DNA of 64,000 nt from Lachnospiraceae bacterium (GCA_017938405.1 JAGBBP010000044.1:1-64000), one strand, 5' to 3'; shown: positions 17,857 to 27,363, numbered from the stretch's first letter. The notes: generated by a model not told the origin, from the letters alone. Translations and numbers: made by a program.

Positions 17857-18636
17857 TTATCCGTCTGTACCACCGAGATACGGTATGGTTTCTCTCAGCA
17901 TGGACATCATTTCCCGAAAAATCAAATCCGCCACACCGGTAATCATCATTACCATTAACACCAACACAACTAACCCCACAAACACCTTTAATTGCAACCC
18001 GATTACAAACATGTTCATCTGCGGTGCAACTCTCGCCAAAATCGCAAGGATTGTATTCACTACAAGCAGACTGGCGAAAATCGGAAGCACAATGCGAAAT
18101 CCCAGTACAAAATAGTCCACAACAAAACGCTTCATTACTTCGTAAAGATTAAAATCCAGTACTACTCCTCCTACCGGAATAATTTGAAACGAATCGGTAA
18201 TTGCCCGAATCAGATAATGATGCATATTTGTAATAATTACCATAAGCATTACCGCATAGGTATACAGATTACCGGTAATCGTTACTTGCGCGCTTGTAAT
18301 CGGATCAAACTGGTTTACCATGGAAAACCCGATTTCCTGATCAATAATCTGACCTGCAAAGGATAAAATGTAATACGACACATTGGCCATAAATCCCATA
18401 ATAAGGCCGGCCAGCATTTCCGTAATCACCACAATTGCGTATTCTATCGTGGTAGAATATTGTACTTCCTGATAAGGAATCACATGAAACACTACAATCG
18501 CAATCGCCAGTGCCAATAACGTCTTCACCCGCATCGGTATGTTTCGCAAAGAAAATATCGGTGCTGCCACCATAAAACCGCTGATTCTCACAAGTATCAG
18601 CAGAAAATATTCCAAATGATCTAGCGATACCGTCAT
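17857..18636 (-). CDS. fliR: Flagellar export gate protein FliR
   Basis: 259 residues with about six membrane segments. The stretches QEIGFSMVNQFDP and LDFNLYEVMKRF match FliR. With FliP and FliQ it forms the helical core of the export gate. It begins two bases after fliQ, whose stop lies where the FliR ribosome-binding site would be, so translation is probably coupled. Order fliP-fliQ-fliR-flhB-flhA is the standard Gram-positive one. Confidence 0.95.
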   Translation of the reverse strand: MTVSLDHLEYFLLILVRISGFMVAAPIFSLRNIPMRVKTLLALAIAIVVFHVIPYQEVQYSTTIEYAIVVITEMLAGLIMGFMANVSYYILSFAGQIIDQEIGFSMVNQFDPITSAQVTITGNLYTYAVMLMVIITNMHHYLIRAITDSFQIIPVGGVVLDFNLYEVMKRFVVDYFVLGFRIVLPIFASLLVVNTILAILARVAPQMNMFVIGLQLKVFVGLVVLVLMVMMITGVADLIFREMMSMLRETIPYLGGTDG

Positions 18637-18638
18637 TG

Positions 18639-18911
18639 TTATCCGTTAATATAATACTCGAAATTCAAACACAGCTCTTTCATTAACTCTACGACAGTTC
18701 CCATAATCCAGCTTCCCGCAAGAATCAAAACAAGAAACACTGCCAAGAGCTTCGGAACAAATGTGAGTGTTTGTTCCTGTATGGAAGTTACGGTCTGAAA
18801 AATACTTACCACAAGTCCCACTACGAGCGAAACAAGCAACAACGGTGCGGACGCTTTGATAATTGTAACCAGTGCCGAAACCAAAAGATCTATTAATACT
18901 GCTTCATCCAA
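18639..18911 (-). CDS. fliQ: Flagellar export gate protein FliQ
   Basis: 90 residues, two membrane helices (about 14-40 and 52-75) joined by the conserved VVSIFQTVTSIQEQTL loop typical of FliQ. Four copies assemble with FliP and FliR in the export gate. It starts 17 bases after fliP and two bases before fliR. Confidence 0.95.
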   Translation of the reverse strand: MDEAVLIDLLVSALVTIIKASAPLLLVSLVVGLVVSIFQTVTSIQEQTLTFVPKLLAVFLVLILAGSWIMGTVVELMKELCLNFEYYING

Positions 18912-18928
18912 AGTCTCCCGCCTCCTTC

Positions 18929-19768
18929 TTATCCGCCGAACGTTTTAAAGGTTCGAAGTACACTCTCAATAATTAAGTTCCAACCGTCTGCCATAATAAA
19001 CAGCAAAATCTTAAACGGCATGGAAATCGTGGTCGGTGGCAACATCATCATACCCATTGCCATAAGCGTGGAGGAAACCACCATATCAATGACAATAAAA
19101 GGAATATAGATTAAAAATCCTATGATAAACGCTGCACGCAACTCACTGATAATAAACGCCGGAACCAATACCCAGGTCGGAATATCATCTGCGGTCTCAA
19201 CGGTCTCGATTCCCGCGATATCCACAAATAAAGCCAGTTCCTCGTTTCTGGTCTCCCCGAACATAAACTCCCGCAAAGGATCAATGGCAGCATCAATGGC
19301 CTCTTCTCCGGTAATTTCACCGGCAGAAAGCGGCTTAATTGCTTCATCATTGATACGGGATAAAGTCGGAGACATAATAAATAACGTCAAAAACAGCGCC
19401 AATCCGATTAATATCTGATTCGGCGGCGTTGTCTGGGTTCCCATTGCGGAACGCACAAAATGAAGCACCACTAAAATTCTGGTAAAAGAAGTTACCATAA
19501 TCAGAATAGACGGTGCCAATGAAATAATGGTTAAAATAAACAGCATCTGCAACGTGGTCGCCAGGGAACTGTCCTCTTCTTCTCCCGTAGTAATGTTAAA
19601 ATCCACATTTCCCACGTTTCCGTTGATGTCAATTCCGGTCTGGGTTCCCAAATCCGATGCATATGCTGTGTTTTTTGCATGCCAAATAAAGGTCAATAGA
19701 CATATCGCAATGAAAATTCCAATGATAGCGGAAATTTTCAAAATTTTTTTACTTCTGCGCGTCTTCAT
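18929..19768 (-). CDS. fliP: Flagellar export gate protein FliP
   Basis: About 279 residues from the ATG at 19768. The basic N-terminus plus hydrophobic helix and ALA-type end (about 1-37) looks like a cleavable signal peptide, as is usual for FliP. The conserved core follows, with VLHFVRSAMGTQTTPPNQ near residue 115 and the membrane segments of the gate. The reading frame can be extended to a TTG at 19777, but the ATG is better spaced from AAAGG. The start lies inside the 3' end of fliO (20-base overlap). Confidence 0.95.
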   Translation of the reverse strand: MKTRRSKKILKISAIIGIFIAICLLTFIWHAKNTAYASDLGTQTGIDINGNVGNVDFNITTGEEEDSSLATTLQMLFILTIISLAPSILIMVTSFTRILVVLHFVRSAMGTQTTPPNQILIGLALFLTLFIMSPTLSRINDEAIKPLSAGEITGEEAIDAAIDPLREFMFGETRNEELALFVDIAGIETVETADDIPTWVLVPAFIISELRAAFIIGFLIYIPFIVIDMVVSSTLMAMGMMMLPPTTISMPFKILLFIMADGWNLIIESVLRTFKTFGG

Positions 19769-20153
19769 GCTTATCAACCTTTACTTTAAACTCAGATAAA
19801 ATTTCTTTGAAAGAACGTTGCATCCCGGTCTTTTCCGGCTTTGCAACAATCTCCTCCTCATTTAACTCGGCAATGAAGTTTATATTCTCTTTTGTCACAG
19901 AGACAACAAAATAACGTGTCCCTATCTGCACCAGATGCAAATAGCGATTCTGCGTTATCTGATAGGTCTCAAGCGGCTTAAAATTGCTGTTCCTGCCGCG
20001 TTGCATTTGATGACCGGCCACAAGCCGGGTCGTCACAACACAGGCGGCAAGAACTAAAACAAATATGCCTAAAAGCACAATCAATTCAATGATGTTCTTT
20101 CCTGTCGACTTAGTTACCAAAAATACATTTTGGCTTAATAAAACTCCTGCCAT
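19749..20153 (-). CDS. fliO: Flagellar biosynthesis protein FliO (FliZ in Bacillus)
   Basis: 134 residues: a membrane segment (about 20-43) followed by a small beta-rich cytoplasmic domain (RYLHLVQIGTRYFVVSVT) and a charged tail. FliO helps stabilise the FliP ring during gate assembly. Sequence conservation is low in this family, so the call leans on size, topology and position between cheY and fliP. Confidence 0.85.
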   Translation of the reverse strand: MAGVLLSQNVFLVTKSTGKNIIELIVLLGIFVLVLAACVVTTRLVAGHQMQRGRNSNFKPLETYQITQNRYLHLVQIGTRYFVVSVTKENINFIAELNEEEIVAKPEKTGMQRSFKEILSEFKVKVDKHEDAQK

Positions 20154-20170
20154 AGTATCTCCTTTGTCGT

Positions 20171-20533
20171 TTAGCCCACTGCTTTACGAACTGCTTCCAG
20201 AACACGGTCTGCTGCAAACGGCTTAACAATAAAGTCCTTCGCTCCTGCCTGGATGGATTCGATAACCATTGCCTGCTGTCCCATTGCGGAACACATAATA
20301 ATGTTTGCGGACGGATCCTTAGCCTTAATTTCCTTTAATGCCTGAATACCGTCTTTTTCCGGCATCGTAATATCCATCATAACCAAATCCGGTTTTACTT
20401 CGGAATACTTATCCACTGCCACCTGACCGTTCTCCGCCTCACCGGCAATGTCATAACCGTTTTTCGTTAAGATATCCTTGATCATCATGCGCATGAAAGC
20501 GGCGTCATCGCAAATCAGAATGTTTTTAGCCAT
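20171..20533 (-). CDS. cheY: Chemotaxis response regulator CheY
   Basis: 120 residues, a stand-alone receiver domain. Acidic pocket residues are at 9-10 (CDD), the phospho-acceptor is Asp54 (MMDITMP), the conserved Ser is in CSAMGQQ near 83, and the conserved Lys is in DFIVKPF near 103. CheY-P binds FliM and FliY at the C-ring. The gene sits directly after fliY, as in Bacillus. Confidence 0.96.
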   Translation of the reverse strand: MAKNILICDDAAFMRMMIKDILTKNGYDIAGEAENGQVAVDKYSEVKPDLVMMDITMPEKDGIQALKEIKAKDPSANIIMCSAMGQQAMVIESIQAGAKDFIVKPFAADRVLEAVRKAVG

Positions 20534-20584
20534 ATTACCTCTCCAATCTTTAAATGTAATTCGCCTGACTTACTAACTTCGCTG

Positions 20585-21754
20585 TTACTTGATTACTTCG
20601 GTAACTCGGATACCAAAGGCTTCTTCAATTACAACGACTTCTCCCTTAGCCACATACTTTCCGTTGACTAATACGTCAATCGGTTCACCTGCCAACCGAT
20701 TCAATTCCACAATGGTTCCCGGTGCAAAATCAAGTATTTCCTTAATGGATTTACTGGTTCTGCCAAGTTCTACCGTTACTTCCAACGGAACATCCAAAAG
20801 TAAATCGATGTTTTCTGTCTGTAACAGCGGACTTTGTACCGGTTGGAACGCCTGGAACTGTGCCGGTGCGATATTCACATCCTGTACCGGCGGCATCGCA
20901 TACGGCATCGCCATTTGTGGCATCATTCCCTGCATTTGTCCCATTGCCATCATATTCATATCCTGCATCGGTGCCGCCGCCTGTTGCGGAACCGGTGCCG
21001 GTTGTGGTGCTGCTTTCGGTGCCGGAGCCGGTGCTGCCGGTTCCGGTACGGAGGCTGCTGCCTCATCATTAATGAACTTTCTATATAAGCTCTTCGCAAA
21101 CTCAATCGGATACATTTGAATCAACTCACTGTCAATCAAACTACCGATTTCCATACGGAAAGAAACTTTAACAAAATCATTATGAAGAAATACTCCCATA
21201 TCATCGCCGCTGACCACATCGTTCAGGTCAACCAAACTGGCGGAAGGCGGGCTGATATCTATCTTCATCTCAAACATGGAAGAAAGTGAAGTAGAAGAAG
21301 CTCCCATCATCTGGTTCATTGCCTCACTGATTGCACTTAAGTGCATCTCATTTAATTCACCCTCTGTATTAGAACCGTCACCGCCCATCATAAGATCGGC
21401 AATGATTTTAACATCCTTTTCCTGTAAGATTAAAACATTTTTGCCGTCCAGACCTTCTTTATAAGAAATCTGAATAAACACACACGGTTTATCATATTGA
21501 TTCGAAAGCTCCTCCCATCTGCACACAGAAACCATCGGTGTCGAAATATTTACCCTCTGATTTACCAGAGAAAATAACGTAGTTGCCGAAGAACCGAGAC
21601 TGATATTGGAAATCTCCCCAATGGCATCTTTCTCTTCCGGTGTCAACAAATCGCTTGCAGCTGTGGAATCCGGAGCATCTGTTGCCGGCTCGTCTTCGAT
21701 GTCCATGCCACTGAACAGTGCATTGATTTCTTCTTGCGATAACATTCCGTCCAT
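20585..21754 (-). CDS. fliY: FliY: CheC-like phosphatase fused to FliN
   Basis: 389 residues. The N-terminal CheY-P-binding peptide (about 4-15, LSQEEINALFSG) is followed by a CheC-like domain (about 35-220) with two E-x2-N type motifs (GEISNIS and ISEAMNQ), a long Ala/Pro/Met-rich linker (about 225-305), and the C-terminal FliN/SpoA domain (about 310-389). FliY replaces FliN in the C-ring of many Gram-positives and hydrolyses CheY-P at the motor. The ATG at 21754 has GGAGG nine bases upstream. The low-complexity linker, with several MQ/MM stretches, is longer than usual. Confidence 0.95.
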   Translation of the reverse strand: MDGMLSQEEINALFSGMDIEDEPATDAPDSTAASDLLTPEEKDAIGEISNISLGSSATTLFSLVNQRVNISTPMVSVCRWEELSNQYDKPCVFIQISYKEGLDGKNVLILQEKDVKIIADLMMGGDGSNTEGELNEMHLSAISEAMNQMMGASSTSLSSMFEMKIDISPPSASLVDLNDVVSGDDMGVFLHNDFVKVSFRMEIGSLIDSELIQMYPIEFAKSLYRKFINDEAAASVPEPAAPAPAPKAAPQPAPVPQQAAAPMQDMNMMAMGQMQGMMPQMAMPYAMPPVQDVNIAPAQFQAFQPVQSPLLQTENIDLLLDVPLEVTVELGRTSKSIKEILDFAPGTIVELNRLAGEPIDVLVNGKYVAKGEVVVIEEAFGIRVTEVIK

Positions 21755-21758
21755 GCCC

Positions 21759-22736
21759 TTATTCCTCCCTCACGATACTTGATATTTTTATTGCATATGT
21801 GTCCGAGGACGAACCCGGCAAAGCCGTAAACTTCCATATATTTCCGACAAACACATTTAACTCATCTTCTACTTTTGTATCCAACTTTATAATATCACCT
21901 TTTTGCATATTGATAAAGTCATTTACCGAAATGGTACTCCGTCCGAGAATCGTCCGAATCGGAACCTTCGCCTTTGCAATCACTAACTCGATAAACTCTC
22001 TGTAAATCTCATCATCCTTTAACTTTTCGGAAGAATACCAGGACTTTGTATTCAGCTTATCAATTACCGGCTCCAACACACCGTACGGAATACAGATATT
22101 CAGCATACCTTCCGTATTTCCGACTTTTACGTTTAATGTAATAATCGAAACCGTCTCATTCGGTGCAATCATCTGGGCAAACTGACAGTTCGTCTCGATT
22201 CTGGTAAGACGCGGTCGTAAAGAAACCACATTCTCCCACGGATCATGAAGCAGATTCGTAATAATCGTAAAAATACGTTCGATAATGACCAACTCTATCT
22301 CCGAAAAGTCTCTGGACTTATCCAAAGGAAGTCCCGGACCTCCCAACATACGATCCACAATCGCAAACCCGAGATTATCGGAAAGTTCAATGATAATATT
22401 GCCCTCCAACGGCTTAAAATCAACAATTCCCAACAATACAGGATTGGATAATGCATTGGTAAACTCAGAATAAATTACCGCCTCCGAGTTCATAACCTCC
22501 ACATTTACCGTTTTTCTTAAGTAAGCCGGCAAGTGGGTCGACAACAAGCGCCCGTAATGCTCGAAAATAATCTCAAGGGTACGGAGGTGTTCTCTGGAAA
22601 ACTTTGTCGGACGATTAAAGTCATAGTTTTTCACCTGCTTTTCCGTCGTTCCCTTCATTTCCTCCGCGTCTATTTCACCGCTACTGAACGCCGCAAGCAG
22701 GTCATCTATTTCCTTTTGGGATAATACGTCACCCAT
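21759..22736 (-). CDS. fliM: Flagellar motor switch protein FliM
   Basis: 325 residues. The N-terminal CheY-P-binding peptide LSQKEIDDLLAAF is at 5-17, the middle CheC-like fold without phosphatase motifs spans about 45-235, and the C-terminal SpoA domain about 245-325. FliM forms the middle layer of the C-ring and receives the CheY-P signal. It is four bases upstream of fliY. Confidence 0.96.
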   Translation of the reverse strand: MGDVLSQKEIDDLLAAFSSGEIDAEEMKGTTEKQVKNYDFNRPTKFSREHLRTLEIIFEHYGRLLSTHLPAYLRKTVNVEVMNSEAVIYSEFTNALSNPVLLGIVDFKPLEGNIIIELSDNLGFAIVDRMLGGPGLPLDKSRDFSEIELVIIERIFTIITNLLHDPWENVVSLRPRLTRIETNCQFAQMIAPNETVSIITLNVKVGNTEGMLNICIPYGVLEPVIDKLNTKSWYSSEKLKDDEIYREFIELVIAKAKVPIRTILGRSTISVNDFINMQKGDIIKLDTKVEDELNVFVGNIWKFTALPGSSSDTYAIKISSIVREE

Positions 22737-22817
22737 ACCGAAACCTCCCTACGTTGCTTCATAAAACTTACCTACTACTATAATAACACATATTGTCCAA
22801 AAAATCATCAAAAACTT

Positions 22818-23324
22818 TTAATTTGCGGCAAGAACATTTAAGGTTGCCTCGATAATACACTCGGATTGGAAAATCTCCTGGATTTTTGCCAAAGCATCCT
22901 TATTAATGTCATCCGCATACAACGAAACTTCCGCCGAAGTATAATCGCTTAACACATTACCAACTGCTGCCACGATTTTATTTTCTTTTCCGGCAATCAG
23001 CGGCTGTACCGTAGCATAGTCATCATGTTTTTTATTTAAGGTAATCGTAATACTTACCTGTGCGATGCTTGGCTTACTGCCGGTGCTCTTTAAATTAATT
23101 GCCTTATCCGCAAAGGTATACTCGTCCTGATCCGCCGGCAAAATCTCGCCGTAATCTTTGCCGATACCGGACTCCGTCTCAAGCTCCACTGCGGCTACAA
23201 TCTTCTCAATTAACGCATCCGTACGCTTTGCCTTCGGAATTACCGTAAAAATCAACACCGCAGACAAAGTTAAATTAATCAACGTTGCCGCCAAAATCAC
23301 AATTGCAAGCATATTTCTTTTCAT
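22818..23324 (-). CDS. fliL: Flagellar basal body-associated protein FliL
   Basis: 168 residues: one N-terminal membrane helix (about 4-26) and an extracytoplasmic stomatin-like domain. FliL rings surround the stator and stabilise or activate MotAB. It starts 45 bases after motB, in keeping with that partnership. The 81-base gap to fliM shows no strong signal. Confidence 0.9.
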   Translation of the reverse strand: MKRNMLAIVILAATLINLTLSAVLIFTVIPKAKRTDALIEKIVAAVELETESGIGKDYGEILPADQDEYTFADKAINLKSTGSKPSIAQVSITITLNKKHDDYATVQPLIAGKENKIVAAVGNVLSDYTSAEVSLYADDINKDALAKIQEIFQSECIIEATLNVLAAN

Positions 23325-23369
23325 TGTATTGTCCTCCTTTATGAAGTCCCTTGCTCCATCCGCTCCCTA

Positions 23370-24251
23370 TTACTTTGCGGGTGTATAAATCCGAAACTCA
23401 ATTCTACGATTTCTGGCACGTCCGGCTGCCGTAGCATTCGTATCCACCGGCTCTCTGTCTCCCTTTCCGGAAAATGAGAGCTTGGATGCATCCAGATTCT
23501 TGTTTTCGATTAAATACTGTGCCGTTTCGATAGCCCGGGCTGCGGAAAGATAATCATTATCCGCATACGGTCCCGATTTTATCGGCACATTATCCGTATG
23601 ACCGATGATTTCAATGCCGAAATTGTCATATTCCTTTAAAATATCACCGATTTTTAATAAAATCGGTTTTGCATCCTTCTTTATTGTTGCGTCATTATCT
23701 TCAAACAACACAGACCCCTTTACGTCGATTTTGACATAATTGTAAGCCTTGTCCATGCTGAGTTCCAAATCCGAACCTAAATTGTACCGCTCTGCAAGCT
23801 CAGTCACTTCGTCGTAAATCACGCCGGCAGCTTCTTCTTTCGCAGCTTGTTCGTTTTGTTCTTTTTGTTCCAAGTCTTCTATGGCACCTTCTAACTCGGA
23901 AATTTTATCCTTATAGTATTGCACAAGTTCTTCCGTATTGTCATAAATCTGATCTGAATCCACATCTGAGTCGGACTGTTCTCCCATCGTAGCCTTATGT
24001 TCATCCAAATTGTTTAACTGGGTGGCACCGTTGGCAACCAGATTACCGTCACCGAAAAAAGCACCGCCGGCTTTGAATACATTAAAGGTACTGGCAAAGG
24101 ACTGGGCCATCTCGTTAAACTTCGCCGCATCAACTGAAGACATAGAAAACAACAATACAAAGAAGCATAGCAACAAATTCATCAAATCACTGAAGGTCGC
24201 CATCCATGCCGGTGACCCTTTCGGTGCATCATCTGCCTTCTTCTTAGCCAT
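23370..24251 (-). CDS. motB: Flagellar motor stator protein MotB
   Basis: 293 residues. A short cytoplasmic N-terminus precedes the membrane helix (about 21-40, SDLMNLLLCFFVLLFSM) with the ion-binding Asp22. A long Glu/Gln-rich periplasmic linker with coiled-coil character (about 95-150) leads to the OmpA-like peptidoglycan-binding domain (about 165-290, with IIGHTDNVP and ARNRRIEFRI). The start overlaps the motA stop by one base. Finding motAB inside the fla/che operon differs from Bacillus subtilis, where they are separate. Confidence 0.96.
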   Translation of the reverse strand: MAKKKADDAPKGSPAWMATFSDLMNLLLCFFVLLFSMSSVDAAKFNEMAQSFASTFNVFKAGGAFFGDGNLVANGATQLNNLDEHKATMGEQSDSDVDSDQIYDNTEELVQYYKDKISELEGAIEDLEQKEQNEQAAKEEAAGVIYDEVTELAERYNLGSDLELSMDKAYNYVKIDVKGSVLFEDNDATIKKDAKPILLKIGDILKEYDNFGIEIIGHTDNVPIKSGPYADNDYLSAARAIETAQYLIENKNLDASKLSFSGKGDREPVDTNATAAGRARNRRIEFRIYTPAK

Positions 24252-25051
24252 TATACCTCACCGCCTCCCGTAGACAGAGCCTCTCTCGCTGCCGGATCAA
24301 TGAAGGACTTTAATTTTTCTTCGATAACACGCGGATTCTCGCCGGCCTGTATGGAAAGTAACCCTTCCACCACAATCGTCTTTATCATAATTTCCGCACT
24401 GTTCTTTTCTTTTAACTTAGCAGCCGTCGGAAGACAAAGCCAGTTTGCAAGCAAAGAGCCGTAGAACGTAGTAATAAGCGCAACCGCCATGTTCGGTCCT
24501 ACGGAACTGATATCCTGTAAATCTCTTAACATAAGTATTAAACCAACCAGGGTACCGATCATACCCCAGGCAGGACCCATGGACGCCAGATTCTCCCAGA
24601 AAGTAATGGTAGACTTATGTCTGTTCTCGATACATTCCAGTTCCGTCTCCAGAATTCGACGTACAAATTCCGGATCGGTACCGTCTACAATCAGAAGAAT
24701 TCCCTTCTTCATAAATTCATCATCAATACTGCTGTTTGCCGCTTCTTCCAGTGCAAGCAACCCCTCCTTACGAGCCACATTGGACAAATCGATAATCTGT
24801 TTGATTTTTTCGGTTTCATCATACTCCACGTTTTTTAATGCAATACCGAAAGACTTAAATCCGTTTATAAAGTCCTTGATACTCGGAGACATCACAAGCG
24901 TTGCCATCATTGCGCCACCAAAGGTAATGAGAGCCGACGGCAAATGCAAGAAAGACGAAATCGCCTCCAAAGCATTCGGCTGACCAACTACCATACCGAA
25001 AATACAAAGTGCCAAACAGGCTATAACACCAATTAATGTAGATAAATCCAA
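24251..25051 (-). CDS. motA: Flagellar motor stator protein MotA
   Basis: 266 residues from the chosen TTG start. Four membrane segments; the conserved block MGPAWGMIGTLVGLILML (about 150-167) lines the ion path, and the cytoplasmic loop carries charged residues that meet FliG. The first reading-frame start is a GTG at 25060 that abuts its own ribosome-binding site. TTG at 25051 gives the family-like N-terminus MDLSTLIGVI and has AAGG seven bases upstream, so I prefer it. Confidence 0.93.
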   Translation of the reverse strand: MDLSTLIGVIACLALCIFGMVVGQPNALEAISSFLHLPSALITFGGAMMATLVMSPSIKDFINGFKSFGIALKNVEYDETEKIKQIIDLSNVARKEGLLALEEAANSSIDDEFMKKGILLIVDGTDPEFVRRILETELECIENRHKSTITFWENLASMGPAWGMIGTLVGLILMLRDLQDISSVGPNMAVALITTFYGSLLANWLCLPTAAKLKEKNSAEIMIKTIVVEGLLSIQAGENPRVIEEKLKSFIDPAAREALSTGGGEV

Positions 25052-25107
25052 ACGTATCACCTTCCCATCAAAATCATTTTATCTATCGCATAAAATGTAG
25101 AAACTTT

Positions 25108-25311
25108 TTACTCATTTACATTCATAATCTGACGAAAAATATCCCTTTTATATGATTTTACTAGATTTTCTATCTTTTGTCTACTTTCTTTTACAAATAT
25201 TTTTTTTCCGGTTGTCAGGGTGATTACCGTATCCGGCACCTCCTCCACCGTCTCAATTAACTCCGCATTAATTGACAGTTTTACATCATTTAATTTCGTA
25301 ATCTCAATCAT
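25108..25311 (-). CDS. flbD: FlbD / SwrD family flagellar protein
   Basis: 67 residues from the ATG at 25311, with GGGGGA just upstream; a longer frame to 25344 would run into a hairpin and is unlikely. The family pattern is clear: MIEITKLND at the start, a central I-E-V-P-D-T-I-T-L strand and KIFVKES. SwrD in Bacillus raises flagellar motor power, and its gene there lies near the stator-associated genes; here it is 56 bases upstream of motA. Confidence 0.9.
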   Translation of the reverse strand: MIEITKLNDVKLSINAELIETVEEVPDTVITLTTGKKIFVKESRQKIENLVKSYKRDIFRQIMNVNE

Positions 25312-25339
25312 AAATCCCCCACATAAAAGCCTATAAGCC

Positions 25340-25370
25340 GGCAAGCGCTGTCTGCCTGACAGCTCTCGCC
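25340..25370 (-). promoter_or_regulatory. Hairpin between flgE and flbD
   Basis: 13-position stem with one mismatch and one G-U pair and a five-base loop in the minus-strand RNA, in the 75-base gap between flgE and flbD. No T-run follows. It could protect the upstream mRNA or lower expression of the stator genes relative to the hook gene. Confidence 0.6.
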
Positions 25371-25385
25371 GACCTTATATTAAGC

Positions 25386-26843
25386 TTATCTCTTTAAGTT
25401 AATCAATTCTTCCAAAAGCGTATCCGAAGTGGTAATAATTCGGGAATTTGCCTGGAAACCTCTCTGGGTGGTAATCATATCCGTAAACTCACTTGCCAGG
25501 TCTACATTGGAGCTTTCCAATACACCTACGTTGAACTTTCCGCCGGACATGGTAATATCTTCGCCGATACCGTCAAATTCACCGGAGTTCTGGGATTCGG
25601 CAAATAAGCTGTTACCTACCGCCTCCAGACCGGAATTATTTGCAAACTTTGCAACCACAACCTGGCCCAAAAGCTTGCTGACACCGTTATCGTAAACACC
25701 GTAAATCTTGCCCGCATTATCAATGGTTACGCCGGACATATTACCGGCGGTACGTCCCTTACCGAGATTATCTAAGTCACCCTTACTTCCTTCGATGGTG
25801 GTCTTACCGCTGTTTGCATACATGGTCAACGCGGAAAAATCAACATTGATATCCTTAAACGGATGGTCTCCGTTCATCGGAATATGGAATGTCAGGCTCT
25901 GCACGCCTTCTTCGGTACCGATATTTACCATCTTACCGGTGGACGGATTAAAGGAAAGTACCGGCGGCTGGTCACACACCAAAGTCGGAACACCGGTCTC
26001 TTCATCCACAGACTGTGCTGAGAATGTATAACTTCCTAAGGTAACATCATCGATTGCCTCGTTTAATTCATAGCTGATGTCTCCGGTAGCTTCATCCTCA
26101 ATCTTTTTCACGAAAATGGACTGTCCGTTGGAATCCAACACATCGGTAATTGCAACCGTGTACTCGGACTTAATCAAAGAATCCGCCTGGGTATTCTGCT
26201 TTACCAGAATCTGTGCGGTATAACTCTGGCCGAGATTATCATAGAACGTGAAATTGGTTACACGACCGGTACCTGCCAAATCCGTATCCGCACTGTCGAT
26301 ATTTCCTTCAAAATGAACCGCTGTGGTTGCTTCCGGCTCGGAGTACATATTGTCCGCACTCATAATATGTAACGGAGAAACCGTATCCGCCTTAATCGCG
26401 GTCGGATTCGTCGGGTCAATCTGCCATCCCATCACACTATAGCCGGTGGCGGTACAAAGGGTACCGTTAGCGTCTAAGGTAAAAGAACCGGCCTTCGTAA
26501 ACAAATTGGTCGTTCCGTTGTTTACAATAAAGAATCCGTCGCCTTCAATCATTAAGTCAAACGGGTTATCGGTTCTCTGGGAACCGCCCGTGGAATCCAT
26601 TGTGGTTTTTACGGATGCGAAGTTCGCACCGAGACCAACCTGCTTCGGGTTCACACCGGCACGTCCGGTATTTTCATCCGGGCCGGATGCCGCAGCGGAT
26701 GTCTGGTATAATACATCCGAAAAAGTTACCTGGCTGGACTTAAAACCAACCGTATTTACATTTGCGATGTTATTACCGATAACGTCCATCTTCGACTGAT
26801 GAACTTTCATACCGGAAACACCGGAATAAAGTGATCTTAACAT
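25386..26843 (-). CDS. flgE: Flagellar hook protein FlgE
   Basis: 485 residues from the ATG at 26843, which follows AAAGGAGG with good spacing; the open frame extends to 26873 but lacks support. N-terminal rod/hook motif MLRSLYSGVSGMKVHQSKM and IGNNIANVNTVGFKSS, central variable domains, and the C-terminal heptad region (SNVDLASEFTDMITTQRGFQ near the end) that packs in the hook core. It forms the universal joint outside the cell and is exported by the flagellar type III system. Confidence 0.96.
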   Translation of the reverse strand: MLRSLYSGVSGMKVHQSKMDVIGNNIANVNTVGFKSSQVTFSDVLYQTSAAASGPDENTGRAGVNPKQVGLGANFASVKTTMDSTGGSQRTDNPFDLMIEGDGFFIVNNGTTNLFTKAGSFTLDANGTLCTATGYSVMGWQIDPTNPTAIKADTVSPLHIMSADNMYSEPEATTAVHFEGNIDSADTDLAGTGRVTNFTFYDNLGQSYTAQILVKQNTQADSLIKSEYTVAITDVLDSNGQSIFVKKIEDEATGDISYELNEAIDDVTLGSYTFSAQSVDEETGVPTLVCDQPPVLSFNPSTGKMVNIGTEEGVQSLTFHIPMNGDHPFKDINVDFSALTMYANSGKTTIEGSKGDLDNLGKGRTAGNMSGVTIDNAGKIYGVYDNGVSKLLGQVVVAKFANNSGLEAVGNSLFAESQNSGEFDGIGEDITMSGGKFNVGVLESSNVDLASEFTDMITTQRGFQANSRIITTSDTLLEELINLKR

Positions 26844-26915
26844 AAAACTTGACCTCCTTTGTTGCTTCCCCATCTGTCATTCCGGGGAGCACTGCCTCCT
26901 CATCAGGTCCGGCAG

Positions 26916-27314
26916 TTAAGTAATAATTGCGCCGTCTATGTTGGTAAATATTTTATCGTCGCCCTCTCCTACTGCGGTAATCACCGTGCGGTTTGTTATA
27001 TTAACGATAAATGCCATATTGTCCACCATAACCAGCGAGTCTCTGATTCCCTTCTGCGTCGCTTTCTCTACGCCGCCTTCCAGGCGTTGTCTCTGTTCCG
27101 CTGATAACTGAATGTTCCGGCTGGCCAGACGTTCGTTTGCATGTTTCGAAAAACGAAGTTCACCTGTGCCGAATTGTTTTTCTTCCAATATCTGACGGAA
27201 AGACGGGCCTGTTTGTTGGGAAACATCCGTAGGTTTCTTCCTGACGGTTGTATCCAGATACTGATTTGTCATCTGCTCGATGGATACGAACCTGCCGTTT
27301 TGTAACTGGTTCAT
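26916..27314 (-). CDS. Flagellar operon protein of the TIGR02530 type
   Basis: 132 residues. A variable N-terminus is followed by the conserved block FSKHANERLASRNIQLS (about 55-71) and a beta-rich end (MVDNMAFIVNITNRTVITAV). Small proteins with this block lie between flgD and flgE in many Firmicutes, including Bacillus. Function is not established; a role in hook assembly is inferred from position only. Confidence 0.85.
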   Translation of the reverse strand: MNQLQNGRFVSIEQMTNQYLDTTVRKKPTDVSQQTGPSFRQILEEKQFGTGELRFSKHANERLASRNIQLSAEQRQRLEGGVEKATQKGIRDSLVMVDNMAFIVNITNRTVITAVGEGDDKIFTNIDGAIIT

Positions 27315-27333
27315 AAGCTTCCCTTCCTTGTCC

Positions 27334-27347
27334 TACGCTTTCGCGTA
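27334..27347 (-). promoter_or_regulatory. Small GAAA-loop hairpin after flgD
   Basis: Five-pair perfect stem with a GAAA loop in the minus-strand RNA, in the 49-base gap between flgD and the TIGR02530-type gene. Stable but short; a possible mRNA stability element. Confidence 0.4.
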
Positions 27348-27363
27348 ATCCTCCGTGATTCAG

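Noticed and set aside
22737..22817. Internal promoter before fliM (TTGGAC and TATTAT/TATAGT boxes)
   Set aside because: Spacing between the boxes is about 12 bases, too short for a vegetative promoter.
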